64,000 nucleotides of DNA, from contig NC_055987.1 of assembly GCF_018446385.1 (NCBI RefSeq), positions 37,510,202 through 37,574,201 on the forward strand. Reading direction: 5' to 3'. The position numbers and the translations under genes were made by a program. Shown here one piece after another: positions 12,143 to 24,268 of this stretch (its first letter is position 1; each line of letters begins with the position of its first letter). A model generated the notes under the pieces. The model was given only the letters and a program-made list of their open reading frames with translations, was not told the DNA's origin and made no database searches. This DNA comes from Zingiber officinale (lineage: Eukaryota > Streptophyta > Magnoliopsida > Zingiberales > Zingiberaceae).

Positions 12143-12771
12143 CACTTATCGAGGAATGTAGCGCTTTATTCGAAAAAAACACTTTCCCGAAGCCCAAAGA
12201 TCCAGGAAGTTTTTATATACCTTGCACTATAGGAGCTGAATTCATAGAAAAAAACTTTTTGTGATTTAGGGGCGAGTGTTAGCCTCATTCCGTATTTAAT
12301 TTATAATAAGTTAGGTCTCAAAAACTTTAAACTTACTATCATGACACTACAATTAGCTAATCATTCTTGCGGGTACCCTATGGGTATTATAGAGGATGTG
12401 CCAATTGAAGTTGATGGGATCATTATTCCCACAGATTTTGTGGTATTGACATGGAAGAAGACCCAAAAATTTTGATCATATTAGAAAGACCCTTCCTTGC
12501 TACAGCTGGAGCTATAATCGATGTTAAAAATCATAAACTTGCATTGGTAATTGGTAAGGAAAGGTTGAAATATGATTTATCAAATTCTTCTAACCATGTC
12601 TCTTCTCTTTTGGTGAGTGTCTGCAGTGTGGTGGACACTTACAAATTAGAGGATTGGAATTTCCATCCTTTTGGGAGGTCGTCGGACGAGGGACACGATT
12701 CATCAAGCATTGGGAGAAGGCTTCCCATCAAAAATGAAAAGTATATCTGCCCTCTGAGGGCAAGAAAATGA
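12143..12771 (+). pseudogene. Athila-type aspartic protease remnant; rest of pol deleted
   Basis: The broken frames read ALIEECSALFEKNTFPKPKD, then LGASVSLIPYLIYNKLGL, where the catalytic D-[ST]-G-A motif is degraded to DLGAS. ANHSCGYPMGIIEDVPIEVD, a frameshift near 12445 and RPFLATAGAIIDVKNHKLAL follow. This is the retropepsin that would cleave the polyprotein. No RT, RNase H or integrase follows: by about 12790 the sequence already matches the post-pol end region (DLKQVLIRRQPKG in the frame after the stop). That implies an internal deletion of nearly all of pol. Confidence 0.75.
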
Positions 12772-13019
12772 GAAGAAGTTTAAGGAGACTGGTCGAGCTA
12801 ATGACCTTAAACAAGTGCTTATTAGGAGGCAACCCAAGGGTTCTTTTAGATTAGATTCAATTTTTAATTGTCTTTTTCATTAATTAGTGCTTTTAAATTT
12901 GTTGTTAATTTTTATTTTCAGGTTGTATTTTGCTTCCATGAGCTAGCCATGATTTCTTCATGGGCATGGAAGCGTTGGAGAAGTTGGAAAGGAGGAAAAT
13001 CATCAATGCTGAGATAAAC

Positions 13020-13470
13020 AAAGCTCGGCTGTGTACCGGACACGACCGTGTTAAGTTTGTAGAGGAGGAGGAGTATTCGGCCGTGTGACTCACACTGGCC
13101 GTGTGAACTTACCCGAGGAGGAGATGTACTCAGCCGTGTACCAGACACGGTCGTGTGAAGATTCCAAAGAAGAAAAATTGCTTGGTCGTGTACCACACAC
13201 GACCGTGTGAGTATACCCGAGAGGAAGGCTGCACTGTAACACGCCTGTGTAGAAATTTCCGAGAAGAAGAAGGATTCGGTTGTGTACCGCACACGACTGT
13301 GTGAATCAAGCCGGGAAGGAGAATACAAAGCCCGTGTCAATTGACACGGCCGTGTGGACATACCCGAGAAGGAGAAACCTTGGGCCGTGTAGATCTACAC
13401 GACCATGCAGAGCAGTTTGCCCTTGGTCGTGTCTATAAGACACGGTCATTCCTATGCCGTGTCGGTAACA
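13020..13470. repeat. CCGTGT/ACACGG inverted-word cluster 2
   Basis: A dozen or so inverted pairs lie between the pol scar and the extra ORF of the Athila-like body, for example GCCGTGTACCAGACACGG and GTGTCAATTGACACGGCCGT. Spacing between pairs is roughly 40-60 bases, with GAGGAGGA or GAGAAGAA purine spacers between them. Confidence 0.8.
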
Positions 13471-13718
13471 TCCTTAGCTGCTTCTTTCTCCCAAACTCTT
13501 CTCATCTTCAATCCTTCTTCTCAACTTCTCAGATCTAGATCTCAAACTCATTTTTCTCCATAAACTTCATCAAGATCTAGATCTTAACAATAATTCTCCT
13601 CTCCTATGTTCAAGATCTATAACTTCTTTTCACTTTTCAAGATCTATTCTTGCAAGATCACGCTTTTCCAACAAAATAACACCTTTCCCTATTTGCACTT
13701 GACAATATACCTAATCTT

Positions 13719-15186
13719 TTGAAGAAACTTCATAAGGGAAGCGGTGGATCAAGCGAAGGAAGGAAGCCAACAAAGGAAAAGGGAAAGGAAAAGGTCACAA
13801 AGGGCAAAGGAAAGAGGATTTCATGCGATGAAGGTATTGACAATGAATTCAATATCATTTTTAGAAATAAAGATCATAAATCTAGATTTGATATTCTTTT
13901 CAATAGAAAGATTGTGTGCACACGGTACATGGATCCAACTATTTTAAATATTCTAGGGATTAGAGATGATGTTGATTGGATGATTGGTTCCCTTGATTAG
14001 AATAAGATCATGTACACACATTTACCTACATATCCTCATATTATACTTGAGTTTTTGAGTTCATTAGATGTTCACTTTGCCAATGAAGATGATTACATTG
14101 GCAAAATAACTTTTAGATTAATGAATCAAGAATTTTAGTGGATGTTTAGTGATTTCAATAATTGTTTTGGATTGTCTACCGGTAGCTCTCGCAAGTTTGA
14201 CTCTAGATTCAATTGGAATAATTTTTGGAATTTGATTACCGGTTTGGATCAATGTTATGAGCCCTCTAGAGCTAAATCTCCCCATATACAAAACCCTATC
14301 TTTAGGTACTTACATCGAGTTATGAGTAAAACTATTTTTGTTAGAGGGGAAAGCGATGGAGTTGTTAGGAAAGTGGAACTTTATGCTTTGTGGGCTATGT
14401 TACACAAGGTTGATTTTGATTCTGGTTTCCATTTTTTGAAAACCTTGGTGAGAGCTGGGAAGGGATCCTCAGGATTGATTGTTTTTGGCGGTTTGATTAC
14501 TGAAGTAGCTATAAATTTGGGCTGTGATATTGATGAGCTAGAGATCATTCATGGCAATAACATGATCGATATTGATGCATGTCTTGCCATGAAAATGATT
14601 TACCGGGATGAGAATGGTTTTGCTTTTCCTAGGAAGAATGGTTTCCCACTACCCCTTCCTTATCTCGAACGGACTTCTGTTCGCAACCCTGCTAATTTGG
14701 TGACCACTGATGTAGATCCTGAGAATGCCCCTTCTTTATTTGGAGACATTGAACCCCACCTTGCGCCCTCTTCATCTGGACACCCGTAGCCTCCCGGACA
14801 TCCGGAACCTGCTAGGCATTCTTTTGCCTATGGTATGGATCATTCCAGATTTAATTTTTCCTGATTTTTTCGCATCTCTAGACTCGCTTCATGAGAAGCA
14901 AGAGGCCCAACGTATGATGTTAGAGGGTCACTTTTTTTTATCAGATGATCAGTTTAGAGAAGTGTAAGATCATTTTTAATTTATGAGAAATTTTCAAGGT
15001 CAAGTGGCTGAGTTTGTTCAAGACTATGATATTGATCAAGCAAGGATAAGAGAATTCATGCAGGGTTTGAGTATTACTAGTCAACAAGTTAATGCCCTCT
15101 ATGATTATCATAAGTTCATGAGTGAGACTCTGGGTTTTCCTAGTTGTCCTATCGGTTTTCCATGTAGACCTCCACCACCATATTGA
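13719..15186 (+). pseudogene. Athila-type extra ORF downstream of pol
   Basis: One frame spans 13719-14789 with stops at 13998-14000 and 14136-14138. After a frameshift near 14790 the reading continues at 14800-15186. It begins with a basic Lys-rich segment (GRKPTKEKGKEK), then NRKIVCTRYMDPTILNILGI, and a longer domain with NPIFRYLHRVMSKTIF and VELYALWAMLHK. The C-terminal part is helical (EKQEAQRMMLEGHFF, QARIREFMQGL). This layout matches the family annotated in Athila elements as ORF1/ATHILA domain, sometimes called env-like. Its function is not established, and I see no clear signal peptide or membrane anchor. Confidence 0.65.
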
Positions 15187-15201
15187 TTTCATCATGACGA
15201 T

Positions 15202-15234
15202 GAAAAGTTTAAGTCTTGGGGGGGGGGGGGGGGG
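15202..15234 (+). other. Polypurine-like tract with a 17-G run
   Basis: AAAAGTTTAAGTCTT is followed by 17 consecutive G at 15218-15234. The same AAAAGTTTAAGTC core recurs at about 35875-35889, where the LTR-proximal PPT would be expected, so this upstream copy may be an internal duplicate or a central PPT. The exact G count may be affected by assembly error. Confidence 0.6.
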
Positions 15235-15889
15235 TTTGCAACCTGAAATTTTTGCATTTTCAGTTTTATGCATTTTGTTTGTTTTTGTCTTGCTTTTGTT
15301 ATGCTTGTTTGGTTTGTTTTTTTTTTACTGTCTTTTGAAGTGTTTTGTGGCATTTATATTGAGAACATCAATCCTCACTTAATATGCTTACTTGTCTAAA
15401 AGTAAATGATTAGCACGTTTATATCTTGATTCATGATATTGTAAATGATGCTAGTATGTTTAGTGTACCTCTTTTCTCTATCTTAAGTTGCATGATGTGA
15501 GCTAAGAATTATATGGAGATAAGTTTGAGTTTTGGCTTAACCTTAAGGATCTTACTTTCAGTTTACTTGACCTTGAATAGTTGATATTATTGAAATAGTC
15601 ATGATTCATCCTATTTGTTTAGTACTTAGTTTCCATGGTGATTTCTCAAACTTCATTTTGGTTACTGGATGAGGTTCGAATCATGTAAGCTCATTTGAAA
15701 AAATTAAAAAATCCCAACATTTGTGCTTATAAATATTTGTGTTTAAGTGTTGCACCTTGCAATCACTTAGAAAAAAAATGAATGAAATGAAAAAAAATGA
15801 AAAAAATATGATGATGATGAATAAAGGATATAAAAAATAGTTGTCGTGAATAGAAACTAGTAAGTTACCCCTTTGAGACTGAGTTAGGT
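15235..15889 (+). mobile_element. 3' non-coding region of the plus-strand Athila-like body (left part)
   Basis: AT-rich, non-coding sequence after the extra ORF, with A/G-rich simple sequence at 15770-15830. It is interrupted at 15889/15890 by the Tekay-like array and resumes at 35527. The base words on the two sides join smoothly across the TAGGT duplication. Confidence 0.7.
15885..15889. repeat. Target-site duplication TAGGT (left copy)
   Basis: TAGGT precedes the TGTCAC start of the array; the same five bases follow its TTTTACA end at 35522-35526. A 5-bp duplication is normal for Gypsy integrase and shows that the whole three-LTR structure descends from one insertion. Confidence 0.85.
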
Positions 15890-18726
15890 TGTCACGCCCC
15901 GGAGAAGTCCCTGTCCGAAGAAATTTCGACAGCATCTCCCCTGTACGGCGGACAATCTGAAATTTTACTACATCACCATATACCTCAGCCACATGCGGCT
16001 GGAATAAATAACAATAATAGACAAACCACAACATATAGACACCCACGCAGTTTAATAAGCAATGATAATAAGACTCAAAATCCACCATACTCAACTACAC
16101 CCATAAAGCTCAAAACCGATAACCTACTCCACTACACTCATAAAACACAAATCCGACGATCAAATCAACTTACCTCTTCTGCCGTCTAGGCAGGCATATA
16201 GTAAAACAAATCCAATAAAAAATCCATCGACAAGTACAATCCATGCAAGCTCCATGTATCAAAACAAAACAAGTCCAAACATAGTCTAGTACATAAAGCC
16301 AAAAGATAATAAACATCCTCGTGGGCTGCAGGGGACTAGCAACTGGAACTCTCTCCTGACAGTATCAACCTGAAAATAGTAAATATCCACAGAGTGAGTC
16401 AACTCCTCAGCGGGTAACAGCTGATATACATAGTAGAGAAATAACATCTAGCACTAATCATGAGTACAGTCTCCTGATATAAGAAGGATAAAATGCAACT
16501 GTAGTAAACAGGAGAAAACTGTACTAACCAGGACCTGGTACAAGGATAAACAGTCCGAGAGGTATAGAAATCTTATATGCATGTCAGGCATAGCCATCCA
16601 ACCAAAATGCAGCAAACACAATCACAAGAAACAAATGCATCAATGCGTATGATGCCAATGATGCGTCCTGGTCACCCCTGACGCCAGTCAACCATCTCAC
16701 ACACAATGGTGAGACCGAGTGGGAAGGCTGTGACAACTGTGCACACTGTCGTCACTGCTCCTGATGAGTGACCGAGTGGATGGGATGCTGTCGAAGTACA
16801 CCTATCCTCCTACCCCAAATCATAATGGGGGAGTGCAATGCTCTCATCTCCCGATACACGCTGACGGGGAGGAATCTCTGCCGGCTACCACGCTGCGTCA
16901 CACTATCCATGAGCGAACCAACGAAGCCAAACAAAGTCCCTGCTGCAACACACTTTGCCTGAATCGACCACAAACCCATGAGTGGTGGTGTGTGCAGATC
17001 CATGTAACTGGCGATGTGCTCAACAATAATGGAGCGGAACATCGCACAGCATGCAATCATGCGAATGATGCATGGCACTTACCATGGAAATATCCTGAGC
17101 TAATCCATATGTATATAGAAGGTGCACCTTAGGTCAATGAATCAAATCAAAGGTACATAGATAAGATACGGTATAAAACCTAGGTCCTAAACATGGTGAA
17201 TCATGGTATATCACTACCCCTATAAGCATGTATAAGCAGGTAAGAAATAACATGAGATGCAAAACAAGTATCAACCAAGCATGTAACAAGTATCGGATAG
17301 TGACTAACCGAAACAGATAAGAAACATAATTATTACAATTTGTTAAATTCACTACTATGCATATCAAACGACATAAAGTCAGAAGTACCCGCCTCCAATA
17401 AGAAAGGTCAAATACAGTCCAATCTGACGTCGAGATACTCGTCTCGCGTCAAAGTCCTGTGATATCAAACATATGTTTTTATTTAGCTACAATTCTAATA
17501 AATAGCTAAATAAAAATTTCTAATCCTGAATTAGGGAAAAACCCTAATTAACACATGAACATAAACCTAATTCACACTTAGTCATTTTGTATCTCTTCTA
17601 CACTAGCATGCTACAATTATCCAACCTACACGAATAAGCAAAAATCACAAATCCATATTTAAAATTTACTACTAAATGATCAATGCACCCATATACATAA
17701 ACACAACTCCAATCCCTACCAAATCTGATATCAACCACGTCTTACCTAAATCGGTGTCAATCGCTTCCTCTTTGGCGATTCTTGTATCTGACCAGCAGCA
17801 CTCTACTGTTGCACGCGATCCGGGAAACCCACTACCGAAGTTGTGCAGTAAGAAACAATTGACCTCCAAGCCATATACTCAAATTAACTCTTATATAGAT
17901 CAATCTTACCCAAAGCTAAAATGGTTGCTGCGATTGATGAAGAAAGAACCCGGCAGTGGAAATCTAGGGCTCGGCAGAACCTGATGGCCGGCGTCGGTCG
18001 GAGGCGCACTGTGGGTTGCGGCAAAAAGGAATCTAGGGCACAGTGGCCGGCTGCTGGCGCTAGGAAATAGCAAGGACAACAACCAAAAATGGTCGCCGGA
18101 GAGATCAAACCGTAGCTGTCGGTTTCAAGCTAGGGCACAGTGTCAACTTGGCAATTTCGCCGTGAGAGCTCGGGTGGCGTCGTTGGGCAGAGATGGGAAG
18201 GAAAGAGGACGACGCTAAAGCAAAGAGTAGGGCTCTGCTCGGCTGTGCTCGCGCGTCGCCGGTGCTTGAGACAGGGAGGAAGAAGGGAGGCGGCGTCGAC
18301 ACACAAGAGGAGAATCGGCTAGCGGCTCGCTAGGGCACAAGGAAGGTCACTCGGACGCGGAGAGGGAGAAAAGAAATGCCAACTTCTCTTGGTCCCGGGC
18401 TTATGCACGCATGGGAGAGGAGGAACCGCCATGGGCGGTTAGGGCAGCCGTCGGGTGCCGGTTAGGAGGAGACGGCGTCGAAGGGTTTAGGGCATGGCAC
18501 GGGCTCGCGGGAGGGAAAAAGAAAAGGAATAAAGAAAAGAAGAAAGAGAAATTAAAATGAAAAGAAAACTTTTCCTCGTTAAAATGGGGTAGCCTAAACA
18601 GGCTTTTCCGGGCCCCAGTTTTATCCCTGTTAACTCATCCATACGATCTCCGAAAAATTCCTGAAATATTTCCAAAAATTCTGAAAAATTCCCTTATTAA
18701 TATTCGCCTATTTTCGGTATTTTACA
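15890..18726 (-). mobile_element. Array LTR 1 (3' LTR), 2.84 kb
   Basis: It runs from TGTCACGCCCC to TATTTTACA on the plus strand. On the minus strand it starts TGTAAAATACCG beside the PPT. It holds the variable core shared with LTR2 and LTR3, including a GC-rich block at about 17930-18500. Reading frames in that block (for example 17884-18302) have no homology I recognise and occur in all three LTRs, so they are LTR sequence. Confidence 0.85.
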
Positions 18727-18740
18727 TTCTCCCCCACTAA
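18727..18740 (-). other. Polypurine tract, internal copy A
   Basis: The minus strand reads TTAGTGGGGGAGAA directly before the TGTAAAA start of LTR 1. This primes plus-strand DNA synthesis and confirms the orientation. The matching tract in copy B (27128-27141) has one G to A change. Confidence 0.8.
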
Positions 18741-19100
18741 TAAAAATTTGGTCATCAAATTTCGTTATCTACCATCAGCAAATACTAACAATAGGTAAAG
18801 AGTACAAAATGCTGAACGGTAAATTAAATTACATATCTCAATTGAAAAGACGAGGGTATCGAGCTTGGATCAAAAATAGATTACAACATTGTCAACAAGG
18901 ACAATGGAAACCGATCCAAACAACCTAGGAATACCGAAATCATCGAGTCCATGAAAACATCTAGGGCTTTGTAAGCCTAAATGGTAAAACCTAGAACTCA
19001 TAATGCCCGTACAATAGGCATACTCAATTATTAGATCCCTGACAACAAGTCTGAAATCTAATCACGAACAATATAAATCACCAAAAAATAAATCCTCTAG

Positions 19101-19250
19101 TGTGAGAGCAACGCTCCATCATAGGAAATACCACATATGTGGGAGCAATGCTCTACCACAAGAAATCCTCAATATGTGGGAGCAACGCTCCACCACAACC
19201 ATCCATAACATGTGGGAGCAATGCTCCACCACAACAATCCATAAATACCG
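19101..19250 (-). repeat. Four 36-37-bp tandem repeats with GAGCA-TGCTC hairpin, copy A
   Basis: Units beginning TGTG(G/A)GAGCAA(T/C)GCTC repeat four times with CATCC/AATCC tails. Each contains the near-perfect inverted word GAGCAATGCTC. They lie just downstream of the pol deletion scar. The same array is at 27501-27650 in copy B. Confidence 0.8.
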
Positions 19251-19338
19251 CTAAAGCATTGGTAAGCCCAAATGACATTACCAAAAACTCATAATGGCCG
19301 GAATGTGACCACCCTCGTCTGACAATCAATAGTGGCAT
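19153..19338 (-). pseudogene. RT fragment fused to protease end by deletion, copy A
   Basis: Residues 14-34 of this frame read GHYEFLVMSFGLTNALAVFM, the conserved RT palm segment (usually GHYEF.VMPFGLTNAP..FM). It follows directly on the protease end (CQTRVVTFRP in the neighbouring frame), so the first half of RT is gone. The sequence after FMD is hairpin repeat, not RT. The identical scar in copy B (27553-27738) shows that the deletion predates the tandem duplication. Confidence 0.75.
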
Positions 19339-22300
19339 GATATGGGGACAAACAATCTATGCCAAGAATAATATCAAAGTCGACCATTTCCAATACTAAC
19401 AGATCTACTGTAAGTATCATGTTGCCAAAATCTAATGGGCAACTCTGACCTCCTAGTGACGTCCATGGTGTCACCAGAGGGTAGAGAGACGGTCAGTCGC
19501 TGCGATCTGAAAGTGGGTAATCTACCAATTTCCCGCATAAAAGTATGAGATATAAAAGAATGCGAGCTACCAGTATCTATCAGCATATCAGCTGATAATG
19601 CATAAATAGAAATCATACCGCGGAAAACTGATCTGTCGGCTCGCTGTGCATCCTCTCTGGTTATCGCATGAATACGCCTAGTCTCTGGCGGAAAAAGAGG
19701 TGGTAACGCTGCCTGCGGCTGCTGCGGCTGGGCAGAAGCCTGCCACTGAGGCCGTGCTGGATAATGTGCCAGAGAAGACTGAGAGGGCGGTGACTGATAC
19801 TGTGCCGATGGCTGGGACTGAGTCTGGTACTGGCCTAGAGGCTGAGGCTGCATCTGATACTGCCCCTGCGTCGGATAATAAGGTCCTGGAACAGAACTCT
19901 GGGGTGCTATGGAAGCACTGGAGTACTCCTGTCCAAGCATGCCAAATGCCGCTGCTGCAGGTGAAGCTATCCCCTGCTGACGATGTGAAGATTGGGCTTT
20001 CTGCCCTCCTCGATATGCCCCCGTCTGACTAGACTGTCCCCTCTGACCCGACCCTCCGGAAGCCGTGTGCTGAGCCTTCAACTGACAATCTCGGCTCTGG
20101 TGCCCAGGCAGTTTGCAATAAAAGCAAACTAGCTGTCCCAGAGAGCAGGCTGGGGTAATGTGATCTCTGGATCCACATCCGAAATCGCGAATCTCACAGT
20201 CGGGTCGTTTCCAGTTTTGCTCCTGTGTAGCCGGTGGCTGCTGGATCTGTCTAGATGTCTGACCCGTATGCTTCTTCTTCCTGTTCGGAAATGCTCTCTA
20301 CTGAGCTAACTCTATCATCAAGGCTCGATCCAGTGCATCTGAGTAAGATGCGATCCCTAAACCGACAAGCCTTACTTGCATATGACCATCCAGTCCCTGT
20401 ATAAACTGCATCATACGGGATCTGCCCTCCGCAACAAACTCTGGACAAAACCTAGCTAACCGGTTGAATTCAGTATTATACTCTGTCATCGAGCGATTGT
20501 TCTGCCGCAGACTTATGAAATCCTGTCGGCGAGCCAACTGATATGCTAGTGGAAAGAAACGGCTCTCAAAAGCCTCTATGAACCTGGCCCAAGTAATGCT
20601 CCGCTCGCCGATGATGGAACGCTGAGTAATCCACCAGGTGTTAGCCTCATCCCGTAAATGGAAAGCAGCCAACTCTGCTTTCTCTCACTCGGAGCAAGCC
20701 ATATAGAAGAAGGTCTGCTCCATAGTCTCTATCCATGAGAGAGCCATACTCGGGTCAAGGTCTTCGCGGAAGAGTGTGAATCGACTCTTTATCGATAATG
20801 CTAATACTGGAATCCTAGCTCGTGCCGCGACAATGTTAGTGATGTCTGTCGGGACAGCTGCAGGAACTGGCAGAACTACTGGATCTGGTGCTACAGGTGG
20901 TACCGCTGAATAAACCGGAGGAGGTACTCCCGGTTCTGCTATATAAACTGGAGCATAAGCTGTCGGTGGCACTGCAGGGTCAGCGTAAGTGGCCGCGGCT
21001 GGATGTACTGTAGGCAGTGGTACCGGATGTGGAGCAACCAGTATCGCTGATGCAAGTGCTGCTGGGTACACCGTATGTACTGGGGGCACAGGTGCCACTG
21101 GTGTCAGGTACACTGTAGGTCCAGGTGGCGGTGGTGCCGAGTACGCCGTAGGCTGGGCCGGATCAGGTGCGGGGTATGCCGGTATTACCCCTAGTGGTAC
21201 CATAAATACAGTAGGGGTGGATACAGTCGGTGCAGCCGGGGTATGTTGGAGTGTATACTGAAAGCCTAAGCTTTGTAAACATTCATTATGAATAAAGAAT
21301 CACATTCGGTCTAATTATCTACATTTGTTTGTAGTTGTTCATTTAATTTATATTGTAGATAACATAGTATGTGGTGTCACATACAGAAGATGATGTTATC
21401 AGTACCTTATAAATTATAAACAGTAGCTCACGACCAGAATGGAAAGGAACAAACCATTAGAAGGTCGTAGTGTAATTAGGTATTAGTTTATCTTGACTAT
21501 ATAATTACACTAGTACACTCAGAGTGTATTGAGTAGGACCATTTGAGGTCGTTCCTTTTATACTGACTTTATAAAGGAACAAAGACCTCAGTTATTATGG
21601 AAGTGTGTGCTCTTAATCTTAATATAATAACAAGCACATATGTTTGATATTTATTTCTTTAATTTATCAATGGGTGAGATTTAGTTCGATGAATCAATAA
21701 ACCCGATAAATTGGGAAATGGTATCACTCATAGTGTGTGTTGTTGATTATAGAAGGAAACTGTGTCCTAGTGATACTAGGTTGATAATGTCCTCAAGAGG
21801 AGCTCATAAAGATTGTCATGTTAAACCCGCAGTGGACTTAGTCCGACATGATAATAAGGTTGAGTGGTACTACTCTTGGACTTAGATATTAATTAAATGA
21901 GTTGTCGGTAACTCACTTAATTAGTGGACATTCGATATCTTAAACACGGGAGACTAACACACTCATAATAAGAAGGAGCCCAAAATGTAATTTGGGATTG
22001 GTGCGGTAGTTCAATGATAGTTCTCTAGTGGAATGAATTATCATTGATAAAATTAAGTTGTGTGTTAGGCGAACATGGGATGCTTAATTTTATCGGAGAC
22101 CAAAACCAATTCCTCCTCTCGGTCCCTATCGTAGCCTCTTATTTATAGAGTACTATACCCACATATACCCACCTTCTATACCCACCTAAAGGGGCCGGCC
22201 AAGCTAGCTTGGGAACCAAGCTAGGGCCGGCCTAAGCAAGGTGGTCGGCCCTAGCTTGAACCCAAGCTAGTAGGGCCGGCCATAATTAATTAAAAAGAAA

Positions 22301-23810
22301 ATTTAATTTTAATATTTATTATTATGTGGAAGATTTAATTTAAAAGAGAATTAAAATTAAAATATCTCTCTTGTAAAAAATTTACAAAGATTAAAGAAAG
22401 AGATTAGATCTCTTTCCTTATTTGTAGATTGGAGAGATGTTTTATTTTCTCTTTAAAATTATTCACATGTTAATAAAATTAAAATTATAGATATTTCCTT
22501 TTATTAACCATGAAGAGATTTTAAAGAGAAATTTTATTTTTAAAATTTCCGGAAACAAATAAGGAAAGTTTTAATTGTTGATTGAAACTTGTCCAATTTG
22601 CTTCCTATTGATTTGGCCGACCATCATTGTTTAATTGGGAAAATATTATTTTATTTTTCTCAATTAAATCATGTCAAGAAATTAAGGAAAATTTATTGTA
22701 ATTAAATTTCCTAATTTACCTAGGCCAAGGAATATAAAAGAAGGGGTGAGGGTGCCTTCACAAGACACAACATCTATTATTCCTCTCCTCTTTTGTTCCT
22801 TGGTGTGGCCGGCCATCATCTCCTTCTCTTCCTCTTGTGGTGGCCGAACCTCTCCCTTGGTGTTCTTGTGGTGGCCGGATACTACTCGGAGAAGAAGAAG
22901 AAGGAGAGAAAGCTAGCATCTCTTGGAGCTTGGTTAGTATTTTGGTTTTCTCCTTGGTGAAGCTTTTCTTTTGTGGCCGAACCTTGCTTGGAGGAGAAGA
23001 AGGTGGTTGGTGGTTTCTCATCTTGGAAGATCGTTGCCCACACAACGTCCGAGGTTAGAAGAGGAATACGGTAGAAGATCAAGAGGTTTTTTCTACAAGG
23101 TATAACTAGTAATTTCTATTTCCGCATCATGCTAGTTATTTATGGAAATAATACCAAATACAAGAGGCTTACATTCTAGTATTTCGAATATGTTTTTTCG
23201 AAGTTGTGTTCTTTTGTTTCTTTCTTTTCCTTGTGATTTGATTGTTCTCTTTGGTTAACCTAAAGTTATTTTAGGAAATTAAATATTAGCTTTCTATTAA
23301 AGGTTTTGTCTAGTCGGTGGTGGTTGCTCCCATATCCAAGAAGGTCATGTGCCTCGCACGTCAGTACTGGGAACCTTTTATGGAAATTAATATTTAATGG
23401 AATTAATAACTTAAGGAGACTTGGGTCGAACGTGTTAAGTTCCGCAGGAGATCCATGTCAAAACCTAAAAGAACAAATAGATTAAGTTTTGGATCAAACG
23501 TGTTAAGTTCCGCAGGCGATCCAAAATTTAATTTAAAAGAACACATGGTAGCTAGGAAAAGGTTCAGACCTTTGTACAAAATTTTTGTACAGTGGAACCT
23601 ATAGGTTTTCCGAGTAGCAACCAATAGGGTAGGTACTTCTAAAGGAGCCATCGGAATTTGAGAGTCCGACGCGCCCGTAGTACCCTGAGTCTGTCCCTGA
23701 CTGACAGGCTCATCAACAGTAGGCATCTCTGGCAAGTCCAGAGATCCTACGGTCCTCGTACGTAGTCGTCCAGCACCACGTCTCGTAGCAATTCGAGTAG
23801 ATCTCCTCAT
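19289..23810 (-). pseudogene. Gag-protease of Tekay-like element, copy A (split by solo LTR)
   Basis: An ATG at 23810-23808 starts MRRSTRIATRRGAGR. The N-terminal piece is cut by the solo LTR (21244-23626). It resumes with a Pro/Ala/Val-rich linker (21203-20770), then the gag capsid domain (RFTLFREDLDPSMALSWIE, FHLRDEANTWW, ITWARFIEAFESRFFP, EYNTEFNRLARFCPE). Two knuckles follow: the first is degraded (DFGCGSRDHITPAC), the second intact (CFYCKLPGHQSRDC). After a Gln/Pro/Ser linker comes the protease with the catalytic triad LIDTGSSHSFIS and DFDIILGIDCL. It ends at about 19289 in the deletion. Stops and frameshifts at about 20690 and 19380 make it non-coding now. Confidence 0.85.
21244..23626 (-). 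mobile_element. Solo LTR (2.38 kb), family X, inside copy A gag
   Basis: It begins TGTTGGAGTG and ends AGCAACCAATA, with GGGTA on both sides (21239-21243, 23627-23631). The uninterrupted target is visible in copy B near 29640. The partner copy at 31422-33829 is in the opposite orientation and ends CAACA, so the terminal ATA here is probably a C to T change. No PBS, PPT or coding region lies inside. A TATA-like word (CTATAAATAAGAGG-type on the minus strand near 22140) suggests minus orientation. Frames at 22758-23082 are LTR sequence. Confidence 0.8.
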
Positions 23811-24091
23811 ATCTGTTAAGTTATAACACAGATATTACTACAAGTATAAACAATTACAAAATAACATCATACCTAATTGTTGTCTGGAGATGTTCTGTCG
23901 CTGTCCAGTCCCCATTTTACCTCCAAATTCCATACAGGAAAATCCACGGAAAGCCATACAAATCCGAAACGAAATTCCGAAATATAAACATAATGGAAAT
24001 CCGTGCTAATCCGAAATAAATACCCAGTTTGACTCGCAAACTTGGGCTAACCCACAAATATCTAGAACACCAAAAGCAGGTATCATAACCC

Positions 24092-24262
24092 GCTCTGATA
24101 CCAATTCCAATAAATTAGTATCAGATAAATCTCAAAATCCATAACACAAAAATGAAAACAAGTATCGTCAAACTTAGCGCTCTGATACCAAATAAATTGG
24201 TATCAGATAAATCTCGAAAATCCAGAACACATAGCAAGTATCGTATACCTGCTCAGATACCA
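24092..24262 (-). other. Triplicated tRNA-Met primer-binding site, copy A
   Basis: On the minus strand TGGTATCTGAGC (24262-24251), TGGTATCAGAGC (24190-24179) and TGGTATCAGAGC (24103-24092) occur within 171 bp. They are separated by repeated blocks sharing GA(T/A)TTTATCTGATAC. Only the first is next to the LTR end at 24269, and that one carries an A to T change. Copy B has the same arrangement. Confidence 0.8.
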
Positions 24263-24268
24263 CTAAAT

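Noticed and set aside
13719..14789. Host gene candidate because of its long frame
   Set aside because: Position after the Athila protease scar and before the PPT, and the ATHILA-type sequence order, make it an element ORF; it also has two in-frame stops.
17884..18322. Cluster of small ORFs in a GC-rich block
   Set aside because: The same block occurs in all three array LTRs and has no recognisable homology; non-coding LTR.
20989..21261. Gly/Val/Thr-rich plus-strand ORF (and its twin at 29389-29673)
   Set aside because: Antisense of the Pro/Ala-rich linker of the Tekay-like gag; present in both copies only because the gag is.
24179..24190. tRNA-Met gene fragment
   Set aside because: Only the 12-base PBS word is present, with no cloverleaf around it.
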